From contig NC_041003.1 of the NCBI RefSeq assembly GCF_004193775.1, forward strand, positions 44,521,611-44,585,610: a stretch of DNA of 64,000 nt. The letters are read 5' to 3'. The first letter of the stretch is position 1, and the number at the start of each line of letters is the position of its first letter. This DNA is from Glycine soja. Taxonomy: Eukaryota > Streptophyta > Magnoliopsida > Fabales > Fabaceae. The notes beneath the pieces are model-generated. The model did no database searches and had not been told where the DNA came from. It saw only the letters and a program-made list of their open reading frames with translations. Shown one piece after another: positions 28,022 to 40,607 of this stretch. A program made the translations under genes and the position numbers.

Positions 28022-29426
28022 ATCCACTTTAGGGTTTTGTAGTGAAGGCACCATGTTGTCGCTTACACTACAGTTGAGCATGGAAAGGAGTTAGACTAAG
28101 GACGACTAACAACCCGAGATGTAGATTTGAGTTGTTCATTAAGTAGTGCAAGTTTTGTGTCTTCTGTTCATCATAAGAGATGACTTCAACTTCCATTATC
28201 TAGGTTGACCTAGCTCCACTATCATAGGTATGTATGTTTTTTTTATCATTGTTTTTTTTTCTATACATATTTTTGTGAGTGATACCGCAATTTGAAATTG
28301 TTCAATTTACTTGAATATTATTTATGAACTCCTTGCATCAAATGCTCTTATTTAAATTTTTTTCCAATCTTCTTTTATCTACAAGATTTGATTGTTTTAT
28401 AACACAAATCTTGTAGACAAAAGAAGATGGACAAAAAATTAATACCATTTGTTGCAGGGAGTTTATAAATAATATTAAAGTAAATTGAGCAATTGCAACT
28501 TGTGGTATCACTCACAAAAAGATGTATAGAAAAAAAAATAATGATGAAGAAGACATATGTATCCATGATAGTGAAGCTTGATCAACCTAGATAATGAAAG
28601 TTGAAGTCATCTCTTCCAATGAACAGAAGACACACAAAACTTCCACTGCTTACTTAATAATTGGAATCTATTGTTTGGAATTTTAAGGGATCTTAATAAA
28701 ATACCAATAATCATCGGATCCATGATAAGCAACGAAATTGATGAGTCTGAGGAACTGTTGGTTTTGTGTTCTTCCTCAACTAAATCATTATTTTCCTTTT
28801 GTGACCTTAGGTTTCTCGTCAGATGGGGAGAAGAGAATACAATTTCTGATTTTGATGTTTTGGGGACCACAACCTTACTTTGGGTTTTAACTTGTTAGAG
28901 TTCTCATTATTCCCTAACGAGCCAAACTAATTTTTGCTTATCAAGCCCATATTAATTTTTTATGATAGTTCAATAGGCTCAGCAAATTAGATTACTTTTA
29001 TTGAGTCCATAAATGTAAATAACTAATATAAATGATAAATATAATATGTAGCTCACACTAATTAATTAATTAGGAAATATAAAATTCCTAACATCTACCT
29101 CTCAGGTTGCTAATTTTCCTTAGTCTAACTCATTTTTGTGCTCAATTGTAGTGTAAGCAACACAATGGTGCCTTCACAACAAAACCCTAAAGTGAACCTC
29201 TTTTAAACTAAAATCTTTTGTCCATTTCTCAAAGAACAGCCCACATCTACCTCTATTTAAACCTAAAATCTTATATGGTGAAATTAATTAGTGATTCTCA
29301 ACATTTAAAATGTGATGTCATTTTTTCATTCGTAATGTGATTTCATATAAATTATTAGCAAGTTCAACATAATGTGAAACATAAATTTTGACAAATATTT
29401 TAACTACTTTTCTCATTTAGACAAAA
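28022..29426. repeat. Giant inverted repeat (foldback B), second copy, interrupted
   Basis: This is a second copy of the 25908-27417 element in the same orientation. The left arm is shortened (starts at about 28022, where 'ccactttagggttttgtagtgaagg' begins). The loop near 28390-28407 is shorter than in copy A. The right arm runs from about 28407 to 29426 and is interrupted at 28672-29093 by another element. The outer part of the right arm (after about 29220) has no partner because the left arm is truncated. Confidence 0.82.
28672..29093. mobile_element. Probable solo LTR (422 bp) inside foldback B
   Basis: The insertion is absent from foldback A. It starts TGTTTGGAATTTTA and ends TATAAAATTCCTAACA, so it has TG...CA ends and a short inverted terminal repeat. 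The flanks are TCTAT on the left and TCTAC on the right, a 4-of-5 match to an expected 5-bp target duplication. There is no coding inside beyond short frames. A solo LTR from an unidentified retrotransposon is the simplest reading. Confidence 0.6.
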
Positions 29427-31214
29427 ATAAAATTTAGTGTTAAATAAATGTTTGTCATACTTTTTAAAGAAAAATAGTGTTAAATTAAATAATAAAACAA
29501 TAAACTATCTACACGTGTATTTTTTTAATAATATTCTTAAAAGTATCATGTACTAAAAAATTTATAATAACTAAAAGATATTGTTCAATCAACTGAGTTA
29601 GACTCTTTTGATATATTCTTAAAAGTCTATAAAAAATATTTAAATAGAACATTTTTAATTTAACTTTTGAATGGTTGTGGTTCATTATAGGCTTACATAT
29701 ATTTTTTATTCTTAATATATGAATTTTGTGTTTGATCTTTAATAAATATTTGCGTTATCAAATATTTAACGATTACGTCATTACCTAACTAACGCCAAGA
29801 ATATCTAAAATGAAACTTTTCACATACCAGGGAATAGATATGAAGAAAAAATTTAGTATGGATCAAACGTAAAATTCATGTATATATATCAGAAATCAAA
29901 CACATGTTTATGCCATCATTATATTATTAATTTTATGCATTGATGTTTTTTAAATTAAATATGTAAGTGATAAAAAAGGTATAATAGAAATATTACATAG
30001 TATGTACAATGATATAACCTATTTGTTTTAAATTTTCCATATAGGTTGAATTATTTTATTGATTTTTTTAAAAAAAGTAAAACAATTAAAAATATAAAAT
30101 TAAGTTTTGATTAAACTATATATTTATAAATATTCGGATTTATTTAACTACCAAATAGGTTTAAAATTAATTATTTGAAGATATTACATAGAAGTATAAA
30201 TAAATCAAATAGATTATAAAATAAAAAAATGTTTAATTTTTATACATAATGTAAATTCTTTTATCCTATCATTGATTAAAATTCACCCTAAAATGACTTT
30301 TAAATTAGTTATTACAAATTTCAACAATTTTCTATTATATAATAATTTATAATTGAATGGTAATAAAAAAATCTTAATTTTTACAATATATTTCACCTAG
30401 TAAAGGTTTAAAGGGCAAGACTAAGACTAATCTCTCAACAATTACAGAGTTTACAAAGAAAGCTTATATAAGATGGAAAAGAGTTATGTTTTGAGTAACA
30501 ATACTAGGTCTTACAGCAATTCTAGCATTGAGGTTCTCAATTCATCTTCATTCTTGTATTTATAGGCATGTTAAGGATGTTTATTGTAAGACCGTTTAGA
30601 TGAGATGAAAATGTAAATGTTGAGGTATTTATTGTAAAATTAAATACATTTCACCTACTAATTATCATTTTGACTAGATAAAATAACTCGTATTGAATCC
30701 ATGCTACAAAGAACAAATTTTGTTTTGGTTCAATCAAGTACTCTATTGTACATTTGTACTCTTCTTTTTAGTCAATGCACGCCTTTTGATTAGGGTTGTT
30801 GACTTTTAATTTAAATAAACATATTAATTTTATTCTTAATAAGAAACTCTCAGCTTTTTCTTTAAAATAAATTCCATAAGTTAAAATTAAATCTTCATAA
30901 GTTAATTTGTAAAAACTTACTCATATTAGCTTCTCCAAAATCTTATTTTAGTCTCGTATAAATTAATTTTAACTTATGAAAATGTTATCTTTTTTCTTAT
31001 TTTCTTCTCTATGAATATTCTTAGAAAAAATTATTCAAATAGATCCTAAATGTTTTTCAAATTGTATATCACACACACAAGATTTAGTTTAAACAAAATT
31101 ATGCAGGATATATTAAAAATAATTTCCACCCAAAAAAACCATTTTGCCTGAAAATAAGAGTTACCCAGCCTAACTATTTAATGGCGAGAACAAGTACTAA
31201 ATGCTTTTTTTTAG
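29427..31214. other. Intergenic AT-rich region
   Basis: No gene seen. A weak inverted repeat may lie at about 29715-29915 ('gaattttgtgtttgatc' against 'gatcaaacgtaaaattc'). The rest lacks structure I could support. Confidence 0.4.
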
Positions 31215-31589
31215 ATTTAAATATATTTTTAATACCTAATAAATATTTGATTTTTATATTTGTTCTCTAATAAATTTTTATTGTGTTGAGTTCCTAATAA
31301 AATAAAATTTTTATTTTTTATTCTTGATGTTTTAATTTAATTTATGATAAATTAGAAGATTTTATATTTATTTTTTAATAAATTAATAAATTTTATTTTA
31401 GTCTGTATTAATAATAAATAAGAAATATTTGTCATAGAACAAATATAAAATTTATTAATTTTTTAAAGACTAAAAATAAATATCAATGATCAAAAATAAA
31501 ATTGTTGTTTAAATAGAGACTCATTGCTTTATTAAAAAACAAATACAAAATCAAAATATTTAATAGAGATAAGAAAACATATATTTAAG
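31215..31589. mobile_element. MITE-like palindromic element, ~375 bp
   Basis: The left end 'ttaaatatatttttaata..taaatatttgatttt' is the approximate reverse complement of the right end 'aaaatatttaatagagat..catatatttaa'. Complementarity continues inwards. It lies about 100 bases beyond the stop codon of the VAL-type gene, so it could fall in that gene's 3' UTR. Confidence 0.6.
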
Positions 31590-31684
31590 TATTTTTTATA
31601 CAGACCATATAAGTATTCGTTATAACAGACAATCATGTAATCAAATAGAAATGATAAAATTTTCCCTCTAACAACTGAATCGAA

Positions 31685-34600
31685 TCACATAGCCACTTGC
31701 ATGTCTTCATGATCGGGATGACTATTCAGGTCTATTTGTCCTGCACCAAGTTCATCCATTCTGTTGAGGCTTCCCTCATTCTCCAAGTTACTTGCAATTG
31801 CACCATCTCTTGATGCACCACCATTGGTGTCTCCCTCATCACTGTGATGAATCTGATCCTTTTGGGTAGCATCTGATTCGCGTTGCTTCTTACGCATCAT
31901 AAGGGTCTTGAACCGGCGCCTCACGGTCATGCAGGCAAGGCAAGTGCATGTTGGCCTATGCCTCCCTTTTCCACTTGGGGGCTGAATGCACACAATACAA
32001 GTGCATCCAGAACGGTGCCTTGGATGCTTGGTTGTGGCACCAGCTGATGAATCAGTAGGGTCAATATGATCATCTAAGCCAACAGACTCGTGTTCTTGGA
32101 TTGACTCAGGTTTTTCCATAATTCTTCGCTTTTTAGTATCTGAGGAAGATCATGCAGCCAGAAAATTCAATAAATATTTATCTACTAATTAGCAAGGACA
32201 AATAGAATATAGAAATTTAGTTAAATCGACTGGACTAGGGAATGAATTAAAAGCATTGAAAGGACTCAATTCAGGAAGCAAATTTTGCAGTCTGAACATG
32301 ACATTTCTACCACCAAAGAATTACTTGGTATGATAATAATAATAATAATAATAAAAATAAAAGGCTTGTTATTTTAATACCCACAAACATGTAGACCCCA
32401 TACAACTTTGAAATCTAAATATAAACACCAAACATAGAATTTAACTAAGATATCAATCCACCCACCCCAATATAAACTTTAGGAATGTAAAAACTAGCAT
32501 GTGCTTCCTACACTATGAGCATTGAATCAATTGTACTGAAGCATCAAACCCCAAAACCCCGTTGCGACAAACAAGACAATTTGTCAAATGCAGAGAATAT
32601 GTAAAAAGTTACAGAGTAAGATCATCACCTTTGCTGGTTACAAGAATATTTTCCAACTCCCTCGAACTCATTTCCTCTGATGCAGAGCTCAAAGACCTGA
32701 AAAGCCATTGTTCGTAATAAGAACAGTAGACTATACATTTACTACCATCAAGGTCTAAAAACACAAAACAAAGTTCACCCGCTAGCACCCCAAACATTTG
32801 AAATAGAACAACAAAACAAAAGAGAGAATTATTTCTATAAAATCTCTTTGATGAAAGAGTACTTCTTGATATCTCTCTGTCTTACATTTTCAGGTGCTAA
32901 GATGAAAAAAAATATTGAATCTAGTACTAGCTTGATGCCTATTTGTTTCTAAACCCATATTCAAATACTAGTACCTCCCACAATAGCTTTCAAGTAAACA
33001 TGGAAATTCATCAACCCATAAATCCCCAACCTTAATCGCCTCAGATACCAACATTAATTTTCGCCACACAATCCAATGGAAACAATCTACTATACTTTCT
33101 TTAACATCGATTGCAAGAAAACTGAATAAAAATGGTCTCACAAAATTGAGTTATAGTGAAAATTTGGTCTTTAACTGAGCCTAATAGCACTGTCAATCCA
33201 TGTAGCCGACCTCATCAAGTTAGATAAGGCTTTGTTGTTTTTTAAGTTGTATTTGATAGAGTCATATTTGATTCTATTAATATAGATGGAAACCAGAATG
33301 TCCAACAATTACCTTGGCAAACTATCATATTAGCAACTAAGGACGTTGCTGTATTTATCCTCTTAACTAACCTGGTCCACGAACAAAGAAAATTCCAATT
33401 TTCGTTCAACAGTAAAAATACATTTTGGTTCCTAATCACATTTTGTAAAAGAATAAATAAAGTGCATTACAAATAAAAGATCAAATTTTATCAAAAAAAA
33501 TTCACTTCAATATGGAGAATTTCAAGTTAGAAGACATTAAAAACTATATAAATTCCTCCTAGATACTACAATAAAAAGCGTTGTTTAACTGCTCTTTCAA
33601 ATTACTTTTTAATCCATTTAAGTTGCAACAATGATAAAGTATCTATTACCTAAGAAATCTAGGAAAAAATTAATAAGAGCAAATAATTTAAGGATAATAG
33701 TTTACATGTCACATACAACTAAAGCAGTGATTCTTAAGGATAAAAGGTTTACCAAGATTGCACTATGGTTTTACAGCTAAAGCAGAGATTATAAATTTAT
33801 TAAACAGAAGCTGGGACATCAATGGATAAAATACATGGATTCAGAAATGTATAAACACCATCATCGTCTGTTTGGAAAAATTTGAAGGCAAGATCGAGCT
33901 ACAAACAACAAATAGAACTGCTAGTACCCAATCAAGATTTTCTACTGAATCAAATACTAATATGATGCTAAATATGCAATGTATTTAATCTTACCCAGAT
34001 GGGTGGTCATTGATTGTAGTTCCCTTTCCAAAAACCGGGGGTTCCTAAATAAAATGCTCCAAAGTCCACGCCATATCAGTCCATATTCTCCTTGAAATAG
34101 AAAACCAATATAATAGAAAGATGCACTATCATGACATTGTCACACTTACCTCAAATTCCTCAAATTCTTTGTCCTCAATTGTTTCAACACTTGGCTTGAC
34201 ACAAGGTGGTGGATGAAGCAAGTCTTGTGCTTCTTCCCACGTAACTCTCAACTCCATATCATTTTCAGTTTGTAGACAATTAGCAGTTTCGGTACTGAAA
34301 CGCAAATGTTCTGAATATCTGTTTAAGTAAGGTTCGCCATTCCCTTTCGTTGTGCGGAGAAGATCAGGATAACTGTTTCCTGAGTGCAGATTTGCAGTTG
34401 CACCAGAAAAGGTTGCTTCCTTTGTTGCAAAATCATTGGAGTGAGAAAAAGTAGAGGCCTCCTGTTTCAATTATGATCATTTATCACATTTACCCAAAGA
34501 AGAAAATAATATATAGATGTATTATCTAAAGAAGAGGCAACATATAGTAAAATGGAAAATAATCTCACAACCTGTGTATCTATAGAATCTGATGCCCTTC

Positions 34601-37600
34601 TGGAACCCATAACAAATTTGCCTCCGGGATCTATCCGACTAAACATTACTGTAGCAAAAAAAGATCATATAAATCCATGATAACTTCAAATGTGCAATAT
34701 ATTAGTTGCCCCATGTATATATGCACTTAAACTACATAGTGCACAACAAATACTTTACAAGGGAAAAATTCTAATATTCTATAACAATCTGCCTATGTAT
34801 GACTGTATGAGTATAAAACTCATGTACTTTAGATAACATTTTCACAAAAATCAGAATACTAAATAAATTTTAACAAATGATAATGAAATAAGTATGTGCA
34901 TCAATTCATTGCCAAGATGGATGTATACCAGTATCACCAGCATTTAATTGCATGGCCTGCATGCAAGGGGTTACTCCCTCCAATACATACATTCTACTAT
35001 TGTTATTAGGCCAAAATCTGAACTGAAATGTCCAGTCATTTCCCTTCACATCTTTGAACTGCAAAGGAAGACCTTCTGACTGTGAAATAGGAGGAAAGTA
35101 AGCCTGAAATTCCGGTAAAAAATTGTCAGATTAAATGTGCTGCAATTACAGGGTGATGATATTTTTCTCTGATAATAAGTAATTTAAAAGAACTGCGTAA
35201 ACATGTACACAAAAGGATTGAGATAAAGATTAAATTAATAGAGCCATACCTCAGCGCAAGATTTTGGGAGAACAAGTCGACCAATTCGACCTGCATCGCT
35301 GGCACTCAATACCTTCTCGAACAATGGCACTATAGTAGACTTCAAACTGTGATGATAACATCAAGGGAAACTAGTGATGAATCAAATTTATATCGAAGTA
35401 TAATGTAGACGGTGAATAACAGGCCAAATCTACTCCTATATTATAAATTAGAATACATAACTAGTAAGACTCTCTTAATTAGACATTTTCAATATTCTTT
35501 CTCTTCTCTCCTTTGGAAGTGTATTTCACACACTACCCCTGCAGCAGCTAGTCAAAACGTTTCTTCTCAACCATCTCCAAAACTCAAACTACCATATTTT
35601 TATCTTTACTTGCATACTTGATCTTCTTAACTATCTAACTATTTCAATCAACTCTCTTTTTATGTCTATTTCTAATTTAAATTTCTGTAGCTTTGTTTAA
35701 AAGAAATTGTCAATGGTTAAAAGTAACCGTCGATCACAATTTAAATTGTTAATTGTAAATCTAAAATATAATTTATATATTCAAAAATATTTATTTATTG
35801 ATTTTTATTATATAGAAATAAAAATTTATCATGTGCAATGCATAGGCTAAAGAACTAGTTAATAACTATAAAGGATACTCTCCGGACAATTTCTCCAGCT
35901 CTTGATCAGTAATCCTAGGCCAGTATCGAGAAAGTAACAGATTCTTGGTTTTCCCATTAGCAGGTGGCCGGGCAACGCGTTCCTGAGAAATCACACCTTT
36001 ACTAGCTTCCAGATTAATGGCTATCCCATCCATCAATGGTTTAGATATGGAGAAAAGTCTTTGCCCTTGATGAAAGGGACAAAACGATGTTTTACCCTCA
36101 AGTCTCCTTTCTGCAATGTCTAAAGCAGAAGGCAGGACAGAATTTCCTGATGAGGTTCCCAGAGACATATTCTGTGAACTTGATTTGTGCATAGTTTGTG
36201 TCTCCCATGTTGGTCTGTTATTATCTAATGTTGTAAATGTTAATGAGTGACCAGACAGTTTCATCACATTTGAAAATCTTCTATCATCTTGCCTGTTTGG
36301 ACCAATACATGAATCTATGCCATCTCTCTCAGCTCGTTGCCAACGGCTGGATTCACTAGCTTCAACATGCCTACGCAACTGCATAAGGTTTCCTTTGCCA
36401 GCACCATCCACCAATAATCTAGAATCCATATGTTCAGTATGACGATCACTTGCATTGTTTTTTATTGATCTAACAGACCCGATAGTGTTTTCAGTATCCC
36501 GTATCTGCAGCAAATAAATAATAGGAGTCTTAGAACTTCCCATGTGACAGCAGCAAGGAATCAAATAACATAATATGTCTAAGTGTAAGTGGAGCCTTTT
36601 GAAAAATAGTGCTAACTGCATCTCACGCTATGTCAAATAAATGATGAAATCATGGCAGTAACAGGAAATCAAGGAAAGACATCACTAACTGCAACAATTT
36701 TCTAAACATAATTAGAAAATTTGTCTTCCAAATACATAATTGACATTACATTTGTCTTCTTTTTATAGACAATATTATAAGTTTTACTTTACTAGTACTT
36801 GGCAAAAGTTATTAGTATTAACAGGCGTTACGTTTTCTGTTTTATAACACATTACAATTATTTGAAGGCTATTAGTGACATGTTTGCATTCTATCCTTAT
36901 GATTTCAACAATAGTATTCTACTATTTGTCACCACTCTTGTAGTGAATAACTTTAAAGAAAATTTAGGCATCCATGCTCAAAAATTGCAAATCTAGAAGT
37001 GCAACTTTACTACAATATGAGATAAACTAAAAATAGCAAGCAACCATTAATTATAAAGGAAATAAACTTTAGGCTTGGAAATAATTCTTCAAAAATGAAT
37101 ATTCGGATTAACCTTACCAAATTAAGTTGCGAAGTCTTTACACAGGTAACACAACCTATGCCTCCATAATCAAGGTACTCAAACATAGAGCTCGATGCAA
37201 TACATCCGCAGTGTAAAGTCTGCAAACCAAGTCAAATAATACACTTCAAAGTCTAAAGAGAGAAAGACAAGGATCGAATAGAATTCAAATTGAAAATAAA
37301 GCATGTTATCTATTTACCTTGTTGCAAAAGGAACACTCTCTCCACCCCGTTTGATGTAGGTGAAATTTCTGACAGAAAATTAAATTTTCATAGGCAGATC
37401 TGAAGCATACAAAGTGACACATTAAGGATTTCCAAGCGGAAATTAGAACCAATAAATGAATTATTACTAGCAAAAATTCATTGCAAGATTTAATATGTAA
37501 GATGGAAGAGAAAGGCAAAGGTAGATTACTAATGCATGTTTTAGAGACAACTTGACAGCAAAAACCAAACTTATAGAGTCGATGCATCACATAAGCTGAC

Positions 37601-39353
37601 AGTTTTTTTCTCTAAATCCAGGATACTTATTTCATATTCCCTATTCCCTATATCATAAACTAAGTACCCCATAAGTTCAAGCTACTAGGTTAAGGTTCAT
37701 AAATGGTTTTATATTTAGCATGCCCCTTCATGCATCTTTGGACTTTCAGGCATGGAATTATGGACAATGCACAGCGCCAACTGACCTTGTGTTGTACTCA
37801 TTTGTCTTAGGCTTAAATATAATGTTATAAACTAACTGTCCCTGTGTCCCAAGAGCCTAAGTTATTAAGCAAAGGCTCATGAATAGTTTTACACCTAAGA
37901 AAACAGAACACTTTTATCTTTAGAAACAGGATTTTGTTAACATCAACACTTAGGGATGATTTTAAGAAACTAAGAGTATAATGTTTTTCTTAGAAAATAT
38001 AACACTTTATATCAGACATAAAGAACTATAAATAAATATCTCCTTTTCCAATAAAAACTTTCCAATTTGTAGTTACTTAAAATACACAAATAAGCTAGAT
38101 TCATCCCCATGCATCCTTAGAAAAACTATTTCATTGTTACCATATACCCTGGCCTCCAAAATACATCACCAAACATATTAAAAAATGCTTTGAATGTAAC
38201 TCAGAAAGTAACATATAAAGACGAGAAAAATGCTCCCATTAAACTTTCGAACGTGAATTGATTTTAAAAAGAAAATAAATAAAAAAATGAAAAAGAATCT
38301 TGTTAGAGAGCAATAGCTCATTACTAGCTCCTTTTCTTACATTAACGAAGAAGAACTACAATTGTTCATAAATTATGCAATTATTATTATTAGAGGACAA
38401 TGCAACCAGTTTCTTTATATCAGTCACACCCACATAAAACCAGAAAATCTCGGAAAGAAAATGTGTTGAACCATACTTATCCAATTTGAGGTTATAAGAA
38501 GACCCAAGTCAAAGCCCAAAAAATCCCGAAAAATAAGTCACGTCAAAACGACTCAAAACCCAAAGTTATGATATTGTAAAATCAGGATCCAGCTCCTCTA
38601 GAGTAAGAGGGTAAAATAACAAATTAAATCTCAAATGATGAAAAATCAAACGTTTGATATTCCTTGCACATGGATAACAAATCATGAATTTGTTAAAATA
38701 TCATCGCTTGATTTTCTTATGGATAACCAAGATTTTAAATTGGGATCACAATTTCTTCATGTTACTTGATATCATGAGAAATTGTGAATAAATATAACTC
38801 ACGCGGACCCATGCGACCACAATTGTGATCAAGTTACTTGATATCGTGAAAAATTATGAACAAATATGACCCATGCGGCCACAATTGTCATCACATTACT
38901 TGATATCATGGGAAATTGTGAATAAATATGACCCATGCAGATCCATGCGGCCACAATTGTGGTCGCGTTACTTCATATTGTGACAAATTATGAACAAATA
39001 TGACATGCAACTCCATGCAGCTACAATTGCAATCGCGTTGTAAACATCCCAAAAACTTTGACATTTTGGCCAAAATCACAGTCGTGAACCATGTTTTAAA
39101 ACCATTTTCGACAACTTTGCTTATATTCACTTTAGAGAAGTCAAATTCGTGAAATAACCCCCAACAATGGAAAAACCATGGAATTTCAGCAATAGAAAAA
39201 AAATTAAAAAAAAAAAAAGAGGGAGAGGAATCAAATTTACCCGCACTTGTGGCAGAGTCTAGCGAATCCACCCGATCGCAAAGGCCACCCCTTCTTCCAT
39301 TCTCTAGCATAGCCATTCTTGCACGAAACGTTCATGCAAACCTCAACCTCCAT
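31685..39353 (-). CDS. VAL/HSI2-type B3 transcriptional repressor gene, CW exon lost and exon 9 frameshifted (probable truncated protein or pseudogene)
   Basis: Exons: 39353-39241, 37399-37318, 37219-37118, 36504-35879, 35346-35250, 35103-34929, 34648-34572, 34461-34150, 34045-33995, 32696-32629, 32139-31685, all GT/AG. Exons 1-3 (99 aa) hold the Cys/His-rich PHD-like domain (C-x4-C at the start, then [33 protein letters not shown]). Residues ~309-415 form the B3 domain ([37 protein letters not shown]), which in VAL proteins binds RY (CATGCA) DNA to repress seed-maturation genes. Exons 1-8 are open for 528 residues. In exon 9 one extra A shifts the frame to a TGA after 12 more codons. The CW zinc finger expected between exons 9 and 10 is absent. 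Exons 10-11 still encode the RELENIL segment, the [14 protein letters not shown]ys motif and an EAR-like IDLNSHP end, with no other stop. A 5' UTR intron is likely at 39381-39482. Confidence 0.88.
35429..35858. mobile_element. Non-autonomous Helitron-like element in a VAL intron
   Basis: The segment starts TCTACTCCTATATTATAA and ends GGCTAAAGAACTAG. It is inserted between A and T (A|TC...CTAG|T), as Helitrons do. Just before the end, 'gtgcaatgcata' is a decayed form of the GC-rich hairpin found near plant Helitron 3' ends. It has no coding and no terminal inverted repeats. It lies in the intron before the B3-starting exon. Confidence 0.6.
38755..39045. repeat. Minisatellite in VAL intron 1 (~62-72 bp units, about 4 copies)
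   Basis: The unit contains 'gttacttgatatc.tg.gaaattgtgaa', then 'aaatatgacccatgc' and 'ggccacaattgt'. Copies begin near 38761, 38833, 38895 and 38967, with spacings of 72, 62 and 72 bases. Several units contain CCATGCRG words. Similar 'gcggccacaatt' pieces occur in intron 1 of the bZIP gene. Confidence 0.8.
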
Positions 39354-39534
39354 CGCACACAAATCAACCCCTCACTCCCACTGCAAAAGTCAAAACCCTA
39401 AAAACAAAAATATAGTAAATTAGACAGACACACGAAATCATTCGAGATTTTTTTACGATAAAGGGATAGCAAAACCAATTACCTCGAAGAGAAAACAACT
39501 AGGCGATGCTTTCTCGGTGCTGCAACAAAACAAC

Positions 39535-39693
39535 CATGCACACACAGAGAAAAAGAGACGTCAATTAATGTTGTGATGTTGTGTTTTGGGAAGAAAGAGA
39601 GAGTGTTGAGGGTGTGAGTTTATTTTAGAGAGAGAAAGTGCATGCAAAGCACCGTTACATAAACGCTGAAGAGAAGTGCGAAAAATGCATGCA
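39535..39693 (-). promoter_or_regulatory. Cluster of RY motifs (CATGCA) upstream of the VAL-type gene
   Basis: CATGCA occurs at 39535-39540 and 39641-39646, and TGCATGCA (two overlapping RY cores) at 39686-39693. A further copy is inside exon 1 at 39333-39338. RY elements are the known target of B3 domains of the VAL/ABI3/LEC2/FUS3 group. The cluster lies in the likely promoter or 5' UTR of a gene encoding such a B3 protein, which suggests auto- or cross-regulation. The positions are certain; the function is inference. Confidence 0.5.
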
Positions 39694-40446
39694 CGAGACG
39701 AGACTGCTTATCTTAGTGGCAGGTCTTATATATTATGACTCCCTTATGCCATCGCTTCACAATAAGCCTACTGATGCTTTTCCAGGTTGACTTTCCACTC
39801 TAACGCCTCTTGCCTTTGGACTCCTCCCCTCTCTCACCAATTTTCCTTTAATGCTTGAATAAATCAAAATATAATCTACATTTATGTCATAATTAATTTT
39901 CACAGAAAACAAATATGTTAATAATTGTTATATTTATGGACCAACCATACTACCATACAGTTAGTAAATAACTGGTTTCTTAAGTATGATCATGAAGGTG
40001 GGGTGGATGAAGACTATATTATTGGAAAAAAGAGATTAGTTAGAAAAGGACAAAAGGAGAAGAGAGGAATGAGAGGTTATGAGTTTAAATTCTTTCATTA
40101 GCATTTACAATAAAAATATATTAGCTTCAGAAAGAAAAAAAATTAAATATATTTATGGAAATTTGACTATTATAAAAGTAATTTATGTTAATACTTTTTT
40201 CTTCTGAAATAACATGGATCATCCCTTCTCTAACACATTAATTTGTAACAACTCCAATTGAACAATACACATATCAAATTCATTTAAGTAATAAAAAAAA
40301 TAATTAATTAAAATATAAGAAAATTTTAAAATTTGATCAAAATTATAAAATTTTTAAAATAAAATACAAAATACTTTTATTTTAAAATAAGATGACTAAA
40401 ATTACATTAAATAAAGTAGGAGACTAATTGTATTTAAATATTTTTT

Positions 40447-40526
40447 ATATACAATGGTCATGCTGAAATTTGAACCATGACCTTATACATATTATCTTAA
40501 TCTCTTTCCACTAAGTTCACCCTAGT
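40447..40526 (-). mobile_element. tRNA-derived SINE-like head
   Basis: On the minus strand, TGAACTTAGTGG (complement of 40508-40519) matches an A box and GGTTCAAATTTC (complement of 40465-40476) a B box, with about 31 bases between them. The body and tail are not defined. Confidence 0.45.
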
Positions 40527-40607
40527 GATTTATTTTTCTATTACAACAACTCATGTATTTTGTTTAATCAACTAAGTTATATGTATCTTAAATCCCTCAA
40601 CCCCTAA

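Noticed and set aside
28607..28898. Overlapping frames on both strands across the insertion in foldback B
   Set aside because: They lie within a probable solo LTR and the foldback arm; no protein family is recognised.
38906..39316. 136-codon minus-strand frame over VAL exon 1
   Set aside because: It is in a different frame from the conserved [17 protein letters not shown] start and runs into the intron-1 minisatellite.
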